Shown here one piece after another: positions 28,065-36,117 of a stretch of 36,704 nt of DNA. Position 1 is the stretch's first letter. Every line of letters begins with the position of its first letter. The position numbers and the translations under genes are program-made. The DNA comes from Shewanella sp. GTDB lineage: Bacteria > Pseudomonadota > Gammaproteobacteria > Enterobacterales > Shewanellaceae. Below the pieces are notes generated by a model that saw only the letters and a program-made list of their open reading frames with translations, was not told the DNA's origin and did no database searches. The stretch is taken from the NCBI GenBank assembly GCA_021462625.1, contig JAJNAU010000017.1:1-36704 (forward strand). Reading direction: 5' to 3'.

Positions 28065-28772
28065 TCAGTGGCTTCGCGGTTCAGACTTGCCTCTGAGGGT
28101 TCCCAGAGCAAAATTCAGCAGCAATGACAGGAACAGCAACACCAGTCCCAGCGCGATAGCCTGGGCAAAGTCGCCTTTGCTGGTTTCCAGAGCGATGGCG
28201 GTGGGGATGTTGCGGGTTACGTACATGATATTGCCACCCACCATCATAGAGCAGCCGACTTCGGTCACAATTCGGCTAAAAGCCATCACTATCGCCATCA
28301 ACAGTGGAGCTTTAAGCTCGCGGCAAAGTATCCAGACGGATGCCAGCCAGGAGGCTCCCAGAGTGCGGGAGGTCTCCCAGGCTCGGCGATCGACACTGGT
28401 AAAGGCAGCCTGACTCATGGCGATAAGCACTGGCGCACAGATCATCATTTGTCCCACTATCATGCCTTTCTGGGTAAACAGCCAGCGCAGGTCGCCCAGC
28501 GGCCCCATTCGGGTTAACAGCAGATAAGCCAGCAGGCCGATTACCACGGTGGGGATGGATTGCAGGGTCTGCACCAGATTGATGACCGTCCAGCGGCCGG
28601 GAAAACGGGCAAATGCCAGCACAAAACCCAGTACCAGAGAGGGCAGCAGGGTGATCAGCAGCGAGATCAGCGAAACATTAAATGAAACACCAATGATGGA
28701 CCAGGTGTTGGGATTAAGCGAAAACAGCAGGCCAAGGGCCTGCTGTATCAGGGAAAACCAGCTTTCTGTCAT
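28065..28772 (-). CDS. tupB: tungstate/molybdate ABC transporter permease
   Basis: This 235-residue inner-membrane protein has five or six hydrophobic segments and the cytoplasmic coupling loop ETSRTLGASWLASVW, a variant of the EAA motif. IVTEVGCSMMVGGNIMYVTRNIPTAIALETSKGDF is the TupB-type C-terminal region (here split: IVTEVGCSMMVGGNI, then NIPTAIALETSKGD). Its ATG directly follows the tupA stop (TAA-ATG), so the two are translated in step. Confidence 0.9.
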   Translation of the reverse strand: MTESWFSLIQQALGLLFSLNPNTWSIIGVSFNVSLISLLITLLPSLVLGFVLAFARFPGRWTVINLVQTLQSIPTVVIGLLAYLLLTRMGPLGDLRWLFTQKGMIVGQMMICAPVLIAMSQAAFTSVDRRAWETSRTLGASWLASVWILCRELKAPLLMAIVMAFSRIVTEVGCSMMVGGNIMYVTRNIPTAIALETSKGDFAQAIALGLVLLFLSLLLNFALGTLRGKSEPRSH

Positions 28773-29600
28773 TTACTTTCCGTAAGTGGCTTTAAACAGT
28801 TGCTCGCCATTGACGCGATAGCTGTTGATCATCTGCTGAGCCTCAGGAGAGATCAACCAATTACTTAGGGCCTGTGCACCTTTGTGATTCAGATCAGGAT
28901 ATTTCTTGGAGTTGATCAGCATGATTTGGTATGGATTGGCGAGAGTTTTGCCGCCGTCAAAATCGACTGCCATATCCAGCTTGTTTTTGTAAGCCACATA
29001 GGTGCCGCGGTCTGACAGGGTATAGCCCTGCAATTCATTGGCCATTTGCAGGGTTTTGCCCATGCCCTGACCGACAGAAGTGTAGCCCTTGAAGCCTGGC
29101 TGGATACCGGCGTCTTTCCAAATCGCCAGCTCTTTCATATGGGTACCTGAGTTATCACCGCGGGAGATAAAGATCTGCTTGGTGTTGGCAATCTTGCTGA
29201 AGGCTTGTTCGGCGGTCTTGCTGTCACGGATGTTGGCCGGGTCATTCTTGGGGCCCAATATCACAAAGTCGTTTGCCATGATGCCGCGAGGTTCAATGCC
29301 GTAGCCTTGTTCCACAAACTTGGCTTCGGCAGCTGGCGCGTGGGTCATCACTACGTCAATATCACCTTGACGGCCCAACTTCAGCGCCTTACCTGTGCCG
29401 GTGGCAATAACCTGCACCTGATAGCCGCTTTCCTGTTCAAACTTAGGCAACAGATAACCCAGCAGACCCGAATTTTCAGTACTGGTGGTGGTGGCCAACT
29501 TAACTATCTGATTATCGGCTTTGGCAGGCAATGAGGTCATCATGGAAACGGTCAGGCTGGCACTGAAAATCAGACTGGAAAGACGCTTAACAGTGAACAT
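28773..29600 (-). CDS. tupA: tungstate-binding periplasmic protein TupA
   Basis: This 275-residue substrate-binding protein has a signal peptide at 1-29 or so (MFTVKRLSSLIFSASLTVSM, ending PAKA). The mature part opens with KLATTTSTENSGLL, the TTTST signature of TupA that binds the oxyanion. IFISRGDNSGTHMKELAIW also fits. The ATG at 29600 is used because AAGGTG lies just upstream and it starts the signal peptide; an open frame extends to 29762 through the promoter and is not coding. First gene of the cluster, divergent from the sigma-54 activator, with a sigma-54 promoter in front. Confidence 0.93.
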   Translation of the reverse strand: MFTVKRLSSLIFSASLTVSMMTSLPAKADNQIVKLATTTSTENSGLLGYLLPKFEQESGYQVQVIATGTGKALKLGRQGDIDVVMTHAPAAEAKFVEQGYGIEPRGIMANDFVILGPKNDPANIRDSKTAEQAFSKIANTKQIFISRGDNSGTHMKELAIWKDAGIQPGFKGYTSVGQGMGKTLQMANELQGYTLSDRGTYVAYKNKLDMAVDFDGGKTLANPYQIMLINSKKYPDLNHKGAQALSNWLISPEAQQMINSYRVNGEQLFKATYGK

Positions 29601-29652
29601 TTTTGCACCTTGATATGGAATATGCAGGACGAATTCTTGCGCGGCGATAGAC

Positions 29653-29668
29653 AGCAAATTAGATGCCA
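29653..29668 (-). promoter_or_regulatory. sigma-54 promoter of the tup-mob-moe-moa cluster
   Basis: The minus strand reads TGGCATCTAATTTGCT, against consensus TGGCACGNNNNTTGCW. The invariant GG and GC dinucleotides are 12 bases apart as required, and only two positions differ. Transcription would start near 29642, about 40 bases before the tupA ATG. The divergent gene encodes a sigma-54 activator. Confidence 0.75.
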
Positions 29669-29744
29669 AATTCCAAAGTCGGCATTGGGATATGAAATTT
29701 GCCCGAAACTGTGACGAATCTCCCGGCGCTTGCCAAAATCCCAG

Positions 29745-29757
29745 GGACAAAATGTCC
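29745..29757. promoter_or_regulatory. candidate activator-binding palindrome
   Basis: GGACAAAATGTCC is a perfect inverted repeat with a 3-base centre, about 100 bases upstream of the predicted sigma-54 start. This is the usual range for an upstream activator site. It is the clearest palindrome I found in the tupA/activator gap. Confidence 0.5.
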
Positions 29758-29845
29758 AACATAGCAGTTTCTATGGTTCATAGTGACCCTAACTGTCGGG
29801 GGAATGATAACCTAATGCCCATCTCACTCATTGCACTTACCAAAC

Positions 29846-31234
29846 ATGAGTCTGCATACCAATATGATAAAACCTCTGCCATCTGCTGTTTCTGTGCTGA
29901 TCGTCGATGATGAACCCGGAATGCGCAGTTTTTTGAGTAAGGCCTTGTCGAAAAAGTTTGCTCTGATCGAAACGGCCTCCAGCGTGGAAGCCGCTGAGCA
30001 GCTGCGCAGTCGTTGCCATTTTGATCTGCTGATAGTTGATATCTGCTTGCCCGGTCGCAGCGGGATGGAGTGGCATGAGGCCCTGAGCGATCAGGAGCGC
30101 CGCTCCGATATCATCTTTATGACAGGCTACGCTGACATCGACGTTGCCATTGCCGCGCTGCGCGCAGGTGCCGCTGATTTCATCATGAAGCCGTTCCATC
30201 TGGAGCAGATGATGAAAGCGGTGGATCGCTGTATTGAGCGTCGCTTGCAGAAGCGGGAAAACCTGATGCTGCGCCGTGACGTGACGATTGGCTATTCCGA
30301 CAACATCATAGGTAACAGCGAACCCATGATGGAGGTCAAGCGGGTGATAGAGCGCGTGGCGCCAACCAATGCCGTGGTTTTGATCCAGGGCGAGTCAGGT
30401 ACAGGTAAAGAGCTGGTGGCCCGCCAACTGCATCAGCTGAGCGGTCGTCAGGGACCTTTTGTACCAGTTAACTGTGGTGCCATCGCTCCGGAGCTGCTGG
30501 AGAGTGAATTGTTTGGTCACATTGCCGGTGCCTTTACCGGTGCCAAGGGCAGCCGCGAAGGCCTGTTCAGCTTCGCGTCCGGGGGTACCATCTTCCTTGA
30601 TGAAATCGGTGAAATGCCGCTGAAAATGCAGACCGCGCTGCTGCGGGTGCTGGAGCAGCGAGCCATTCGTCCCGTGGGTGGCGAAAAAGAGGTTGGCATA
30701 GATGCGCGGGTTATCGCGGCTTCCAACCGCAATCTTGCTGAAGAAGTGGAGGCGGGGAATTTCCGTCAGGATCTTTATTACCGATTGAATGTACTTGATA
30801 TTTTAATTCCACCGTTGCGTGACAGGCCGGAAGATATTGTCGAACTGACCCATTTTTTCACTCTGCACCTGTCTTCTGAGCTGGGGGTGCGGGAGGTGGT
30901 CTGGAGCCATGAAGACCTGCAAAAACTGCAGCAATATGACTGGCCGGGCAATATTCGCGAGCTGCGCAACATGATTGAACGCTGTATTTTGCTGGGCAAA
31001 CCTCCAGCCGAATACTGGAAACAGCCGCTGCAGCAGGAGGTGTCCGGTGATGAGGGTTATCCACTCGACTGGCCACTCAAAGAGGTGGAAAGGAGCCACG
31101 TGATGAAAGTGGTGGATGCCCATGGCGGTAACAAGTCTGCCGCCGCCCGGGATTTGGGCGTGTCACGCAAGACACTGGATCGGAAATATAAAGAATGGCT
31201 TGAAGGCGAAGGGGCTGGCGGAGACGCTGAGTGA
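29846..31234 (+). CDS. NtrC-family sigma-54-dependent response regulator
   Basis: This transcription activator of about 462 residues has three domains: a receiver (IVDDEPGM; phosphoacceptor Asp in LLIVDICLPG; Lys in DFIMKPFH), a sigma-54 AAA+ ATPase (Walker A GESGTGKE, the sigma-54-contacting GAFTGA loop, Walker B IFLDEIGEMP) and a C-terminal Fis-type helix-turn-helix (NKSAAARDLGVSRKTLDRKY). All key residues are present. The start is uncertain: ATG at 29846 or 29864, or TTG at 29831, none with a clear ribosome binding site. It is divergent from tupA, and its TGA overlaps the GTG start of the kinase gene. Confidence 0.94.
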   Translation: MSLHTNMIKPLPSAVSVLIVDDEPGMRSFLSKALSKKFALIETASSVEAAEQLRSRCHFDLLIVDICLPGRSGMEWHEALSDQERRSDIIFMTGYADIDVAIAALRAGAADFIMKPFHLEQMMKAVDRCIERRLQKRENLMLRRDVTIGYSDNIIGNSEPMMEVKRVIERVAPTNAVVLIQGESGTGKELVARQLHQLSGRQGPFVPVNCGAIAPELLESELFGHIAGAFTGAKGSREGLFSFASGGTIFLDEIGEMPLKMQTALLRVLEQRAIRPVGGEKEVGIDARVIAASNRNLAEEVEAGNFRQDLYYRLNVLDILIPPLRDRPEDIVELTHFFTLHLSSELGVREVVWSHEDLQKLQQYDWPGNIRELRNMIERCILLGKPPAEYWKQPLQQEVSGDEGYPLDWPLKEVERSHVMKVVDAHGGNKSAAARDLGVSRKTLDRKYKEWLEGEGAGGDAE

Positions 31235-32472
31235 GCATTTTTCGCAAACTGTTTGGCGTTAGCTATCAGCAAATGAAGGCCAAGATCAGGTATCGCATTT
31301 TGTTCCTGACCCTGCTGCCCATTCTGCTGACCCTGATCAGCCTCATCTTTATTACCATCTACTGGAACATCAGTTATACCAAGACGCAGCTGTTTATGAA
31401 GGTCAAAGGCGCTTTGGCGGTGGCGAACAGTCTGCTGCAACCCATTGAACGCATTCACCATGTGATCAACGCGGTGCAGGCAGGGCGCAATGTGCGTATC
31501 GGGCCGTTGGGACTTGAGCGGAAAAACGAGTTGTCCAATCTGGCCGCGCAGTTTGACCGTATGCTGGATCAGCTGCAGCAGCGTAATGCCGAGATCTAGG
31601 CGGCCGCCGAGCAACTGGAGATAAAGGTGGAGGAGCGAACCCACAGCCTGCAGGAGAAAACCCGTGAGCTGCAGGAAAACATCCGCCTGCTCAATGAAAC
31701 ACGCCAGCAAATGCTGGTCAATGAAAAGCTGACGGCATTGGGAGAGCTTACTGCGGGGATTGCCCATGAGATCAACAACCCGACCGCGGTGATCCTGGGC
31801 AATATGGAGCTGATCAGGTATGAACTTGGGGACAATGCCGAAGCGGTTGCCGAGGAGATAGAGCTTATCATCAGACAGGTTGGCCGGATCAGCACTATTA
31901 TTCGCAGTCTGCTGCAGTACAGCCGTCCCGGTGAGTTTAATGCGCCGCTGGAGATGCATCAGCTGACACCGATTATTGAAGAAACCATGGTGCTGGTACG
32001 CCATTCCATCAAGCAGCAGGAGGTGGTGCTTATCAGTGAGCTGGCCGCCACCTGCCCGGTGGAGGTGGATCGGCCGCAATTATTGCAGGTGCTGATCAAT
32101 CTGGTGGTCAACGCCGCCCATGCCATGGAAGGCAAAGGACAAATTTGGATCCGCAGCCGCAACTGGTATCGCAATAATGACTCGGATGATGAGTTGCTAG
32201 GGGTTCAGATTGAGGTTGAAGATGAAGGGCTGGGGATCCCACCTGATTTGCTGGGCCGTATTTTTAACCCCTTTTATACCACCCGTAAGGATGGGACCGG
32301 GCTGGGGTTGTCACTCAGTTACGGTATTATCAAGCGGATTGGCGGCACCATTGAGGTGGACTCTACTGTGGGGAAAGGCACGCTGTTTACCATAGGCTTG
32401 TACCATCATGCCCGGCAAACCTCCGCGGGAATTTATGATGGCCTGCAGTTTGGCGCTGATGGACAGGGGTAG
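31231..32472 (+). pseudogene. sensor histidine kinase, amber-interrupted and sensor-deleted
   Basis: One frame of 413 codons starts at GTG (overlapping the regulator's stop) and is broken by TAG at 31597-31599 (codon 123). Before it lie one membrane segment (about 23-47) and a HAMP-like region (PIERIHHVINAVQAGRNV). After it, in frame, lie a coiled coil, phosphoacceptor H179 in GIAHEINNPTAV, N-box LINLVVNAAHAM and ATP-lid motifs DEGLGIPPDLLGRIFNPFY and GTGLGLSLSYGI. The codon was probably CAG (EIQAAAEQ). There is no periplasmic domain or second membrane segment between membrane segment 1 and HAMP, suggesting an in-frame deletion. A fragment could reinitiate at ATG 31627 and give a soluble catalytic core. 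Confidence 0.85.
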
Positions 32473-32486
32473 TGATACCTCTCCTT

Positions 32487-32614
32487 AAAAAAAGCCGGGA
32501 TTATATCCCGGCAAAGAGTAAGTGAGCATTACCACGCGTTCGGGTGAGGAGACAACCCTCACCCTGAACACCTTACACAGGAACCAAACCTTGCAGGGAA
32601 CAGTTCCGGAACGC
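32487..32614 (-). ncRNA. ryhB: RyhB-like Fur-regulated small RNA
   Basis: The minus strand of this gene-free gap carries all parts of a small RNA. A promoter (TTGCAA, 17 bases, TATCGT) is overlaid by a Fur-box-like sequence. The predicted transcript has a stem-loop (32538-32569, GGTGAGG pairing with CCTCACC), a single-stranded core GGTAATGCTCACTTACTC and a terminator GCCGGGAT/ATCCCGGC with seven T residues (32487-32512). The TGCTCAC core resembles the conserved pairing core of enterobacterial RyhB (ATTGCTCACATTGCT). RyhB RNAs repress non-essential iron proteins when iron is scarce. Existence of an RNA is well supported; the RyhB name is inference. The start is estimated from the promoter. Confidence 0.7.
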
Positions 32615-32621
32615 ACGTAAA

Positions 32622-32636
32622 CGATAATAATTCTCA
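32622..32636 (-). promoter_or_regulatory. Fur box in the small-RNA promoter
   Basis: The minus strand reads TGAGAATTATTATCG, matching 13 of 15 positions of the Fur 7-1-7 consensus TGATAATNATTATCA. It covers the spacer and -10 of the predicted small-RNA promoter, so iron-loaded Fur would block transcription. Confidence 0.7.
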
Positions 32637-32735
32637 CTTGTCTTTGCAAGCTTTGTTTGAATTTATTTTGTGTTTTATAACAATTCGCACAGAAGATTGA
32701 TCTCATAAGAGCGGTGCCACGGCCACGTAAAGCTG

Positions 32736-32766
32736 AAAAAATGCCAGGCATGTGCCTGGCATTTTT
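32736..32766. terminator. bidirectional terminator after the GNAT gene
   Basis: AAAAATGCCAGGCA pairs with TGCCTGGCATTTTT. It lies 17 bases past the stop of the minus-strand GNAT gene and insulates the small-RNA promoter from readthrough. Confidence 0.9.
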
Positions 32767-32783
32767 CAATAAAACAGTCGCTG

Positions 32784-33239
32784 TTACAGACTTTTTCTCA
32801 GGGTGATCTTATTCAGCGCAGAGTTGTCATGGGGTTGCAGTTCGACTACCTGATAGCCACAACGAACCAGCATGCTCAGCATGGGCGCAAAACGGTTCAG
32901 GGTTTTCACTTCAATGCGGTTATATCCCTTGGCTTTTGCCCAGGCTTCCTGCTCCAGCAACATAGATTTGGCCAGCCCCAACTGACGAAAGTCCGGCAAT
33001 ACGCCGCCCAGCCAGCTATAAAAGGTGCTGTCATCCAGCGCATAGCCCAGCTTAAAGCCTGCCGGTTCGCCCTCAACGAAGCTGAGCAAGGCCAGATGGG
33101 ATTGGTGTTGCAGTCTGCTGATCAGAGCTTCTGAGTCGTGGCGGCCATCGAACTCAGGAAGCTGTTGCATCAAGGCGACCAGCGTGTGCAGCTGGTTCTG
33201 CGTACAACATTCAATTTTTTCTATGTGACTGGAGTACAT
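32784..33239 (-). CDS. GNAT-family N-acetyltransferase
   Basis: This 151-residue cytoplasmic protein has the GNAT fold. Motif A appears as GGVLPDFRQLGLAKSMLLEQEAWA (pyrophosphate-binding turn RQLGLA near 86-91), and motif B as YNRIEVKTLNRFAPMLSMLVRCGY. It transfers an acetyl group from acetyl-CoA to an unknown substrate. The ATG at 33239 has TGAGGT upstream, and that site overlaps the end of yhhQ seven bases before. The two are therefore co-transcribed, and the acetyltransferase may also depend on the upstream riboswitch. Confidence 0.88.
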   Translation of the reverse strand: MYSSHIEKIECCTQNQLHTLVALMQQLPEFDGRHDSEALISRLQHQSHLALLSFVEGEPAGFKLGYALDDSTFYSWLGGVLPDFRQLGLAKSMLLEQEAWAKAKGYNRIEVKTLNRFAPMLSMLVRCGYQVVELQPHDNSALNKITLRKSL

Positions 33240-33246
33240 GATTACC

Positions 33247-33906
33247 TCAGGTTAATTGATGTGTAGAAGATACTTGCAGGATCCTCTCCTGCAGCACCTT
33301 GAGCAAAACGCCATAGGCCGGCAGGAAGAGACCCAGGCTCACCATCAGCTTAAAGCTGTAATCCACCGCAGCGATTTCTGGCCAATTGGCCGCCATAAAG
33401 GCATCACTGGAGGCATAGAAGGCCACACTGAAAAACATCAGAGTGTCGATTAAATTCCCCGCCAGCGTGGAGGCTGAAGGGGCGACCCACCAAGCGCAGT
33501 CACGGCGGATGCGGGCGAACACTTTGATATCCATCAACTGTCCCACCAGATAAGCGGCAAAACTGGCCAGCGCAATGCGAAACACAAAGCTGTTAAAGGT
33601 TGCCAGCGTATTGAGCTCCTGGAATTGACCGTTGTGGAACAACACGCCAATCACATAGGAAACCACCAATGCCGGGAACATGGCCTGGAAAATAATTTTG
33701 CGGGCGGCTCTTTGTCCGAATATACGCACCGTCAAATCTGTTGCCAGATACACGAAGGGGAAGCTCAAGGCCCCCCAGGTAGTATGCAAGCCGAAGATTT
33801 GAAACGGTAATTGCACCAGATAATTACTGGCACAAATAATCAGAATGTGGAACCCGGCAAGCAGGAGTACAGCACGGCGGTGCTGTTGGTCAGTGAGCAT
33901 TAACAT
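33247..33906 (-). CDS. yhhQ: queuosine precursor transporter YhhQ
   Basis: This 219-residue inner-membrane protein (E. coli YhhQ has 221) has about six membrane segments. Family patches are LPFQIFGLHTTWGALSFPFV and YLATDLTVRIFG, followed by STLAGNLIDTLMFFSVAF. It takes up preQ0/preQ1, precursors of the queuosine base in tRNA. The ATG at 33906 is preceded by AAAAAGGTATAACA, and the frame upstream (to 34023) is the leader, not protein. The preQ1 riboswitch directly ahead strongly supports this function. Confidence 0.94.
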   Translation of the reverse strand: MLMLTDQQHRRAVLLLAGFHILIICASNYLVQLPFQIFGLHTTWGALSFPFVYLATDLTVRIFGQRAARKIIFQAMFPALVVSYVIGVLFHNGQFQELNTLATFNSFVFRIALASFAAYLVGQLMDIKVFARIRRDCAWWVAPSASTLAGNLIDTLMFFSVAFYASSDAFMAANWPEIAAVDYSFKLMVSLGLFLPAYGVLLKVLQERILQVSSTHQLT

Positions 33907-33912
33907 TGTTAT

Positions 33913-33948
33913 ACCTTTTTCATTTGAGCGGGGTGAGGGAACCCGCGA
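33913..33948 (-). promoter_or_regulatory. preQ1-I riboswitch
   Basis: The minus strand reads GCGGGTTCCCTCACCCCGC, then TCAAATGAAAAAGGT just before the yhhQ ATG. Stem P1 is GCGGG/CCCGC, the loop TTCCCTCA and following cytosines match the preQ1-I core, and the A-rich tail ends in AAGG. That AAGG is the ribosome binding site and would be drawn into the second pseudoknot helix when preQ1 binds, shutting off translation of the importer. Confidence 0.82.
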
Positions 33949-34154
33949 CATTTCGCCTGTCAACATCGTATTGACAGGGCTTTGCCGGTCGCTGCGCATA
34001 ATTCCATCGCTGATCGGCGGCACATTATAGGTGGCTTAGCAGCCGATGCAAGAGAAATGGCCCCGATTGGCCCGACCAGTTGATTAAATTTGAAGCGGCT
34101 CACGGCTGGTAGTTGCTATGATAAGCCTGTCGTCAGCAGGATGCTCCGACGTCT

Positions 34155-35522
34155 TCAGAAGTCGATAAGGATTGAGATGATGGTAGCCAGTTTGTTCTCC
34201 AACTCCTGCCATTCGGCTTTGGGATCAGAACCGGCCACAATACCTGCGCCGGCGTACAGACTGATGCGTCCAGACTCCAGCAATGCACTGCGGATAGCGA
34301 CAGAAAATTCGCTTTCGTACTTATTGAGATAACCACAGGCGCCGGCATACCAGCCACGCAGATAGCCTTCCTGACTGCGGATAAACCCCATGGCTTCAGC
34401 TTTGGGCAGGCCACCCACGGCCGGCGTTGGATGCAGTGCCTGCAGCAATTGAAAGTCGTTGACCTCGGCTTTCAGCTGTGCCCGGATATCCCGGTGCAGG
34501 TGCTGAATATGAGTCAGCTTAAAGATTTTGGGAGCGGTATCTGCATCTACCTTGTCACACAGCGGTGTCAGCACATCAACAATATGTTGCTGCACCAGAC
34601 TGTTTTCGTAGCTGTTTTTGCTGTCTTCCAGCAATTGTCCTGCCAACAGATCATCTTCCTGCTGACTCAGGCCTCTTACTGTCGTGCCTGCGAGCGCCTC
34701 TGTGTGCAACTGTCTGTCGTGACGCTGGAACAGCCGTTCAGGTGAACAGGAGATAAATGCTCTGTGGGGGCTGAACTGAAAACCAAATTGGAAACTGTTT
34801 TGGTTTCTCCCCTGCCAGCAAGCCAGTACCATCCAGGGATCAATGACTTCATTGACTTCCAGTTGGGAGACCCGCGAAAGCACCACTTTGGGCACGGTAC
34901 TGTTGAATGCGGGATCGGTCACCTGCTGCACCAACTGCTGCCATCTGGGATAGGCCGGACTGTCGTGACGAGCCATCAGGCCGACTTTATGAGGTGGGTT
35001 CAGTGGGCACGGTGGCAACAACTGTTTAATGCTATCCAGTGCGCATTGACGCTCAAGTTCAGGATCAGGGCCAGCAAAATTGAGATTCAGCGCCAACATG
35101 AACCTGTCATCACTGCGGCGCAGCTCCAAACGGGGAAGGATAAAGCGGGCGCGGCCGAATTCAGGCCAGCTTTCGATGCTGCGATCGAATGCCACGCCAC
35201 CGTAATAGCGAATGGCGGGATCGGCCGACAGCGCCTTCTGTTGCTGGTAAATTAGCGCCAGCTGCTTGTCATCTATGCTGTCCTGAAACAAAAAATCCCG
35301 GGCACAGCCAATGGCAGCCACTTCTTCCTTCTTGTCTCTGCCATGCCAGTAGATTCGGGGGTACTGCTGCTGCGATGCCAGCCAGGCGATCTGGGGAATG
35401 GCGGCATCCACTTCGGCTCTCAGCTGAACGACTTTATCCACTTGTGCGGCTGGCGGAAGAGGCAATGCAATCAGTTGTTGCGTTAGTTTCTCAATGGCGA
35501 ATGACAGGGATGTGGCTGGCAA
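34155..35522 (-). CDS. menF: isochorismate synthase MenF
   Basis: This chorismate-binding enzyme of about 455 residues converts chorismate to isochorismate for menaquinone synthesis. The C-terminal catalytic domain is complete: PSPERLFQRHDR-like segment (here SCSPERLFQRHD), ALAGTTVRG, LHPTPAVGGLPKAEAMGFI, WYAGACGYLNKYESEFSVAIRS in two blocks, and YAGAGIVAGSDPKAEWQE with the Mg-binding Glu residues. The N-terminus keeps IAWLASQQQYPRIYWHGRD. I prefer TTG at 35522, which has CGGAG six bases upstream. An earlier TTG at 35555 lacks such a site. It stands alone; the rest of the men pathway is not here. Confidence 0.92.
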   Translation of the reverse strand: MPATSLSFAIEKLTQQLIALPLPPAAQVDKVVQLRAEVDAAIPQIAWLASQQQYPRIYWHGRDKKEEVAAIGCARDFLFQDSIDDKQLALIYQQQKALSADPAIRYYGGVAFDRSIESWPEFGRARFILPRLELRRSDDRFMLALNLNFAGPDPELERQCALDSIKQLLPPCPLNPPHKVGLMARHDSPAYPRWQQLVQQVTDPAFNSTVPKVVLSRVSQLEVNEVIDPWMVLACWQGRNQNSFQFGFQFSPHRAFISCSPERLFQRHDRQLHTEALAGTTVRGLSQQEDDLLAGQLLEDSKNSYENSLVQQHIVDVLTPLCDKVDADTAPKIFKLTHIQHLHRDIRAQLKAEVNDFQLLQALHPTPAVGGLPKAEAMGFIRSQEGYLRGWYAGACGYLNKYESEFSVAIRSALLESGRISLYAGAGIVAGSDPKAEWQELENKLATIISILIDF

Positions 35523-35829
35523 ATCACACTCCGAAAACAGTAACTTTGCACCCAATGTGCAGACGGGAAACTCGATTCATCAAGGGGAAGATATTTTCCT
35601 TAAATAGACGATAAAAACCAGTGTCTATTGATTTTTTATCTTGTACTGGAACAAGTCGGTACAACTTCGTCCCCTTGGCAAAGTTAAGGGGCACCTGTAT
35701 CAGGTGTCAACCGTAAGGCATTAAGGCTGTGATATGTGTCCCTGGACTCAGTCGTATGGTTTGGCCTGATCCAATGCAACAGGATACTGTCATCGGACAA
35801 TTTATCCCTTGCTGATAATTGGCGGTAAT
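35523..35829. other. gap upstream of menF
   Basis: The first part is AT-rich and should carry the menF promoter. From about 35640 the sequence has no recognised gene or motif. It may include unreadable 5' parts of the IS110-type element that follows. Confidence 0.45.
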
Positions 35830-36117
35830 AATTGTCCGCGGAGTGGCAATACCAATCGACTGGGCGGGATAACCAAGCGTGGTAATCAAACGCTCAGGCG
35901 AATGCTTATTCAGGGGGCACGCAACGTATTGGCTTGCTGTGACAGGAAGGATGACCTATTAAGCAAATGATTACAGCAACTTAAGTTACGCAGTCATGCC
36001 TGCAAAGTCGCGGTTGCATTGGCTAACAAGCTGGCACGCATGATTTGGGCGGTGATGAGTCAGCAGCAAGCCTTTGATGTTGAAAAAGCATGCAGAGCAT
36101 CGAGGTTATCAGCGTAA
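35830..36117 (+). pseudogene. IS110-family transposase C-terminal remnant
   Basis: The plus strand reads NCPRSGNTNRLGGITKRGNQ followed by TLRRMLIQGARNVLACCDRK, the RHH-type C-terminal domain (transposase_20) of IS110-family transposases. The frame then hits TGA where WLQQLK would be expected, continues as LRSHACKVAVALANKLARM with IWAVMSQ, and ends at TAA 36115-36117. The DEDD catalytic domain is absent. Truncated and nonsense-mutated, so inactive. Confidence 0.8.

Noticed and set aside
32485..32769. 94-codon minus-strand open frame across the small-RNA region
   Set aside because: It has no known motif, crosses a terminator and the Fur-box promoter, and is better explained by the RNA gene.
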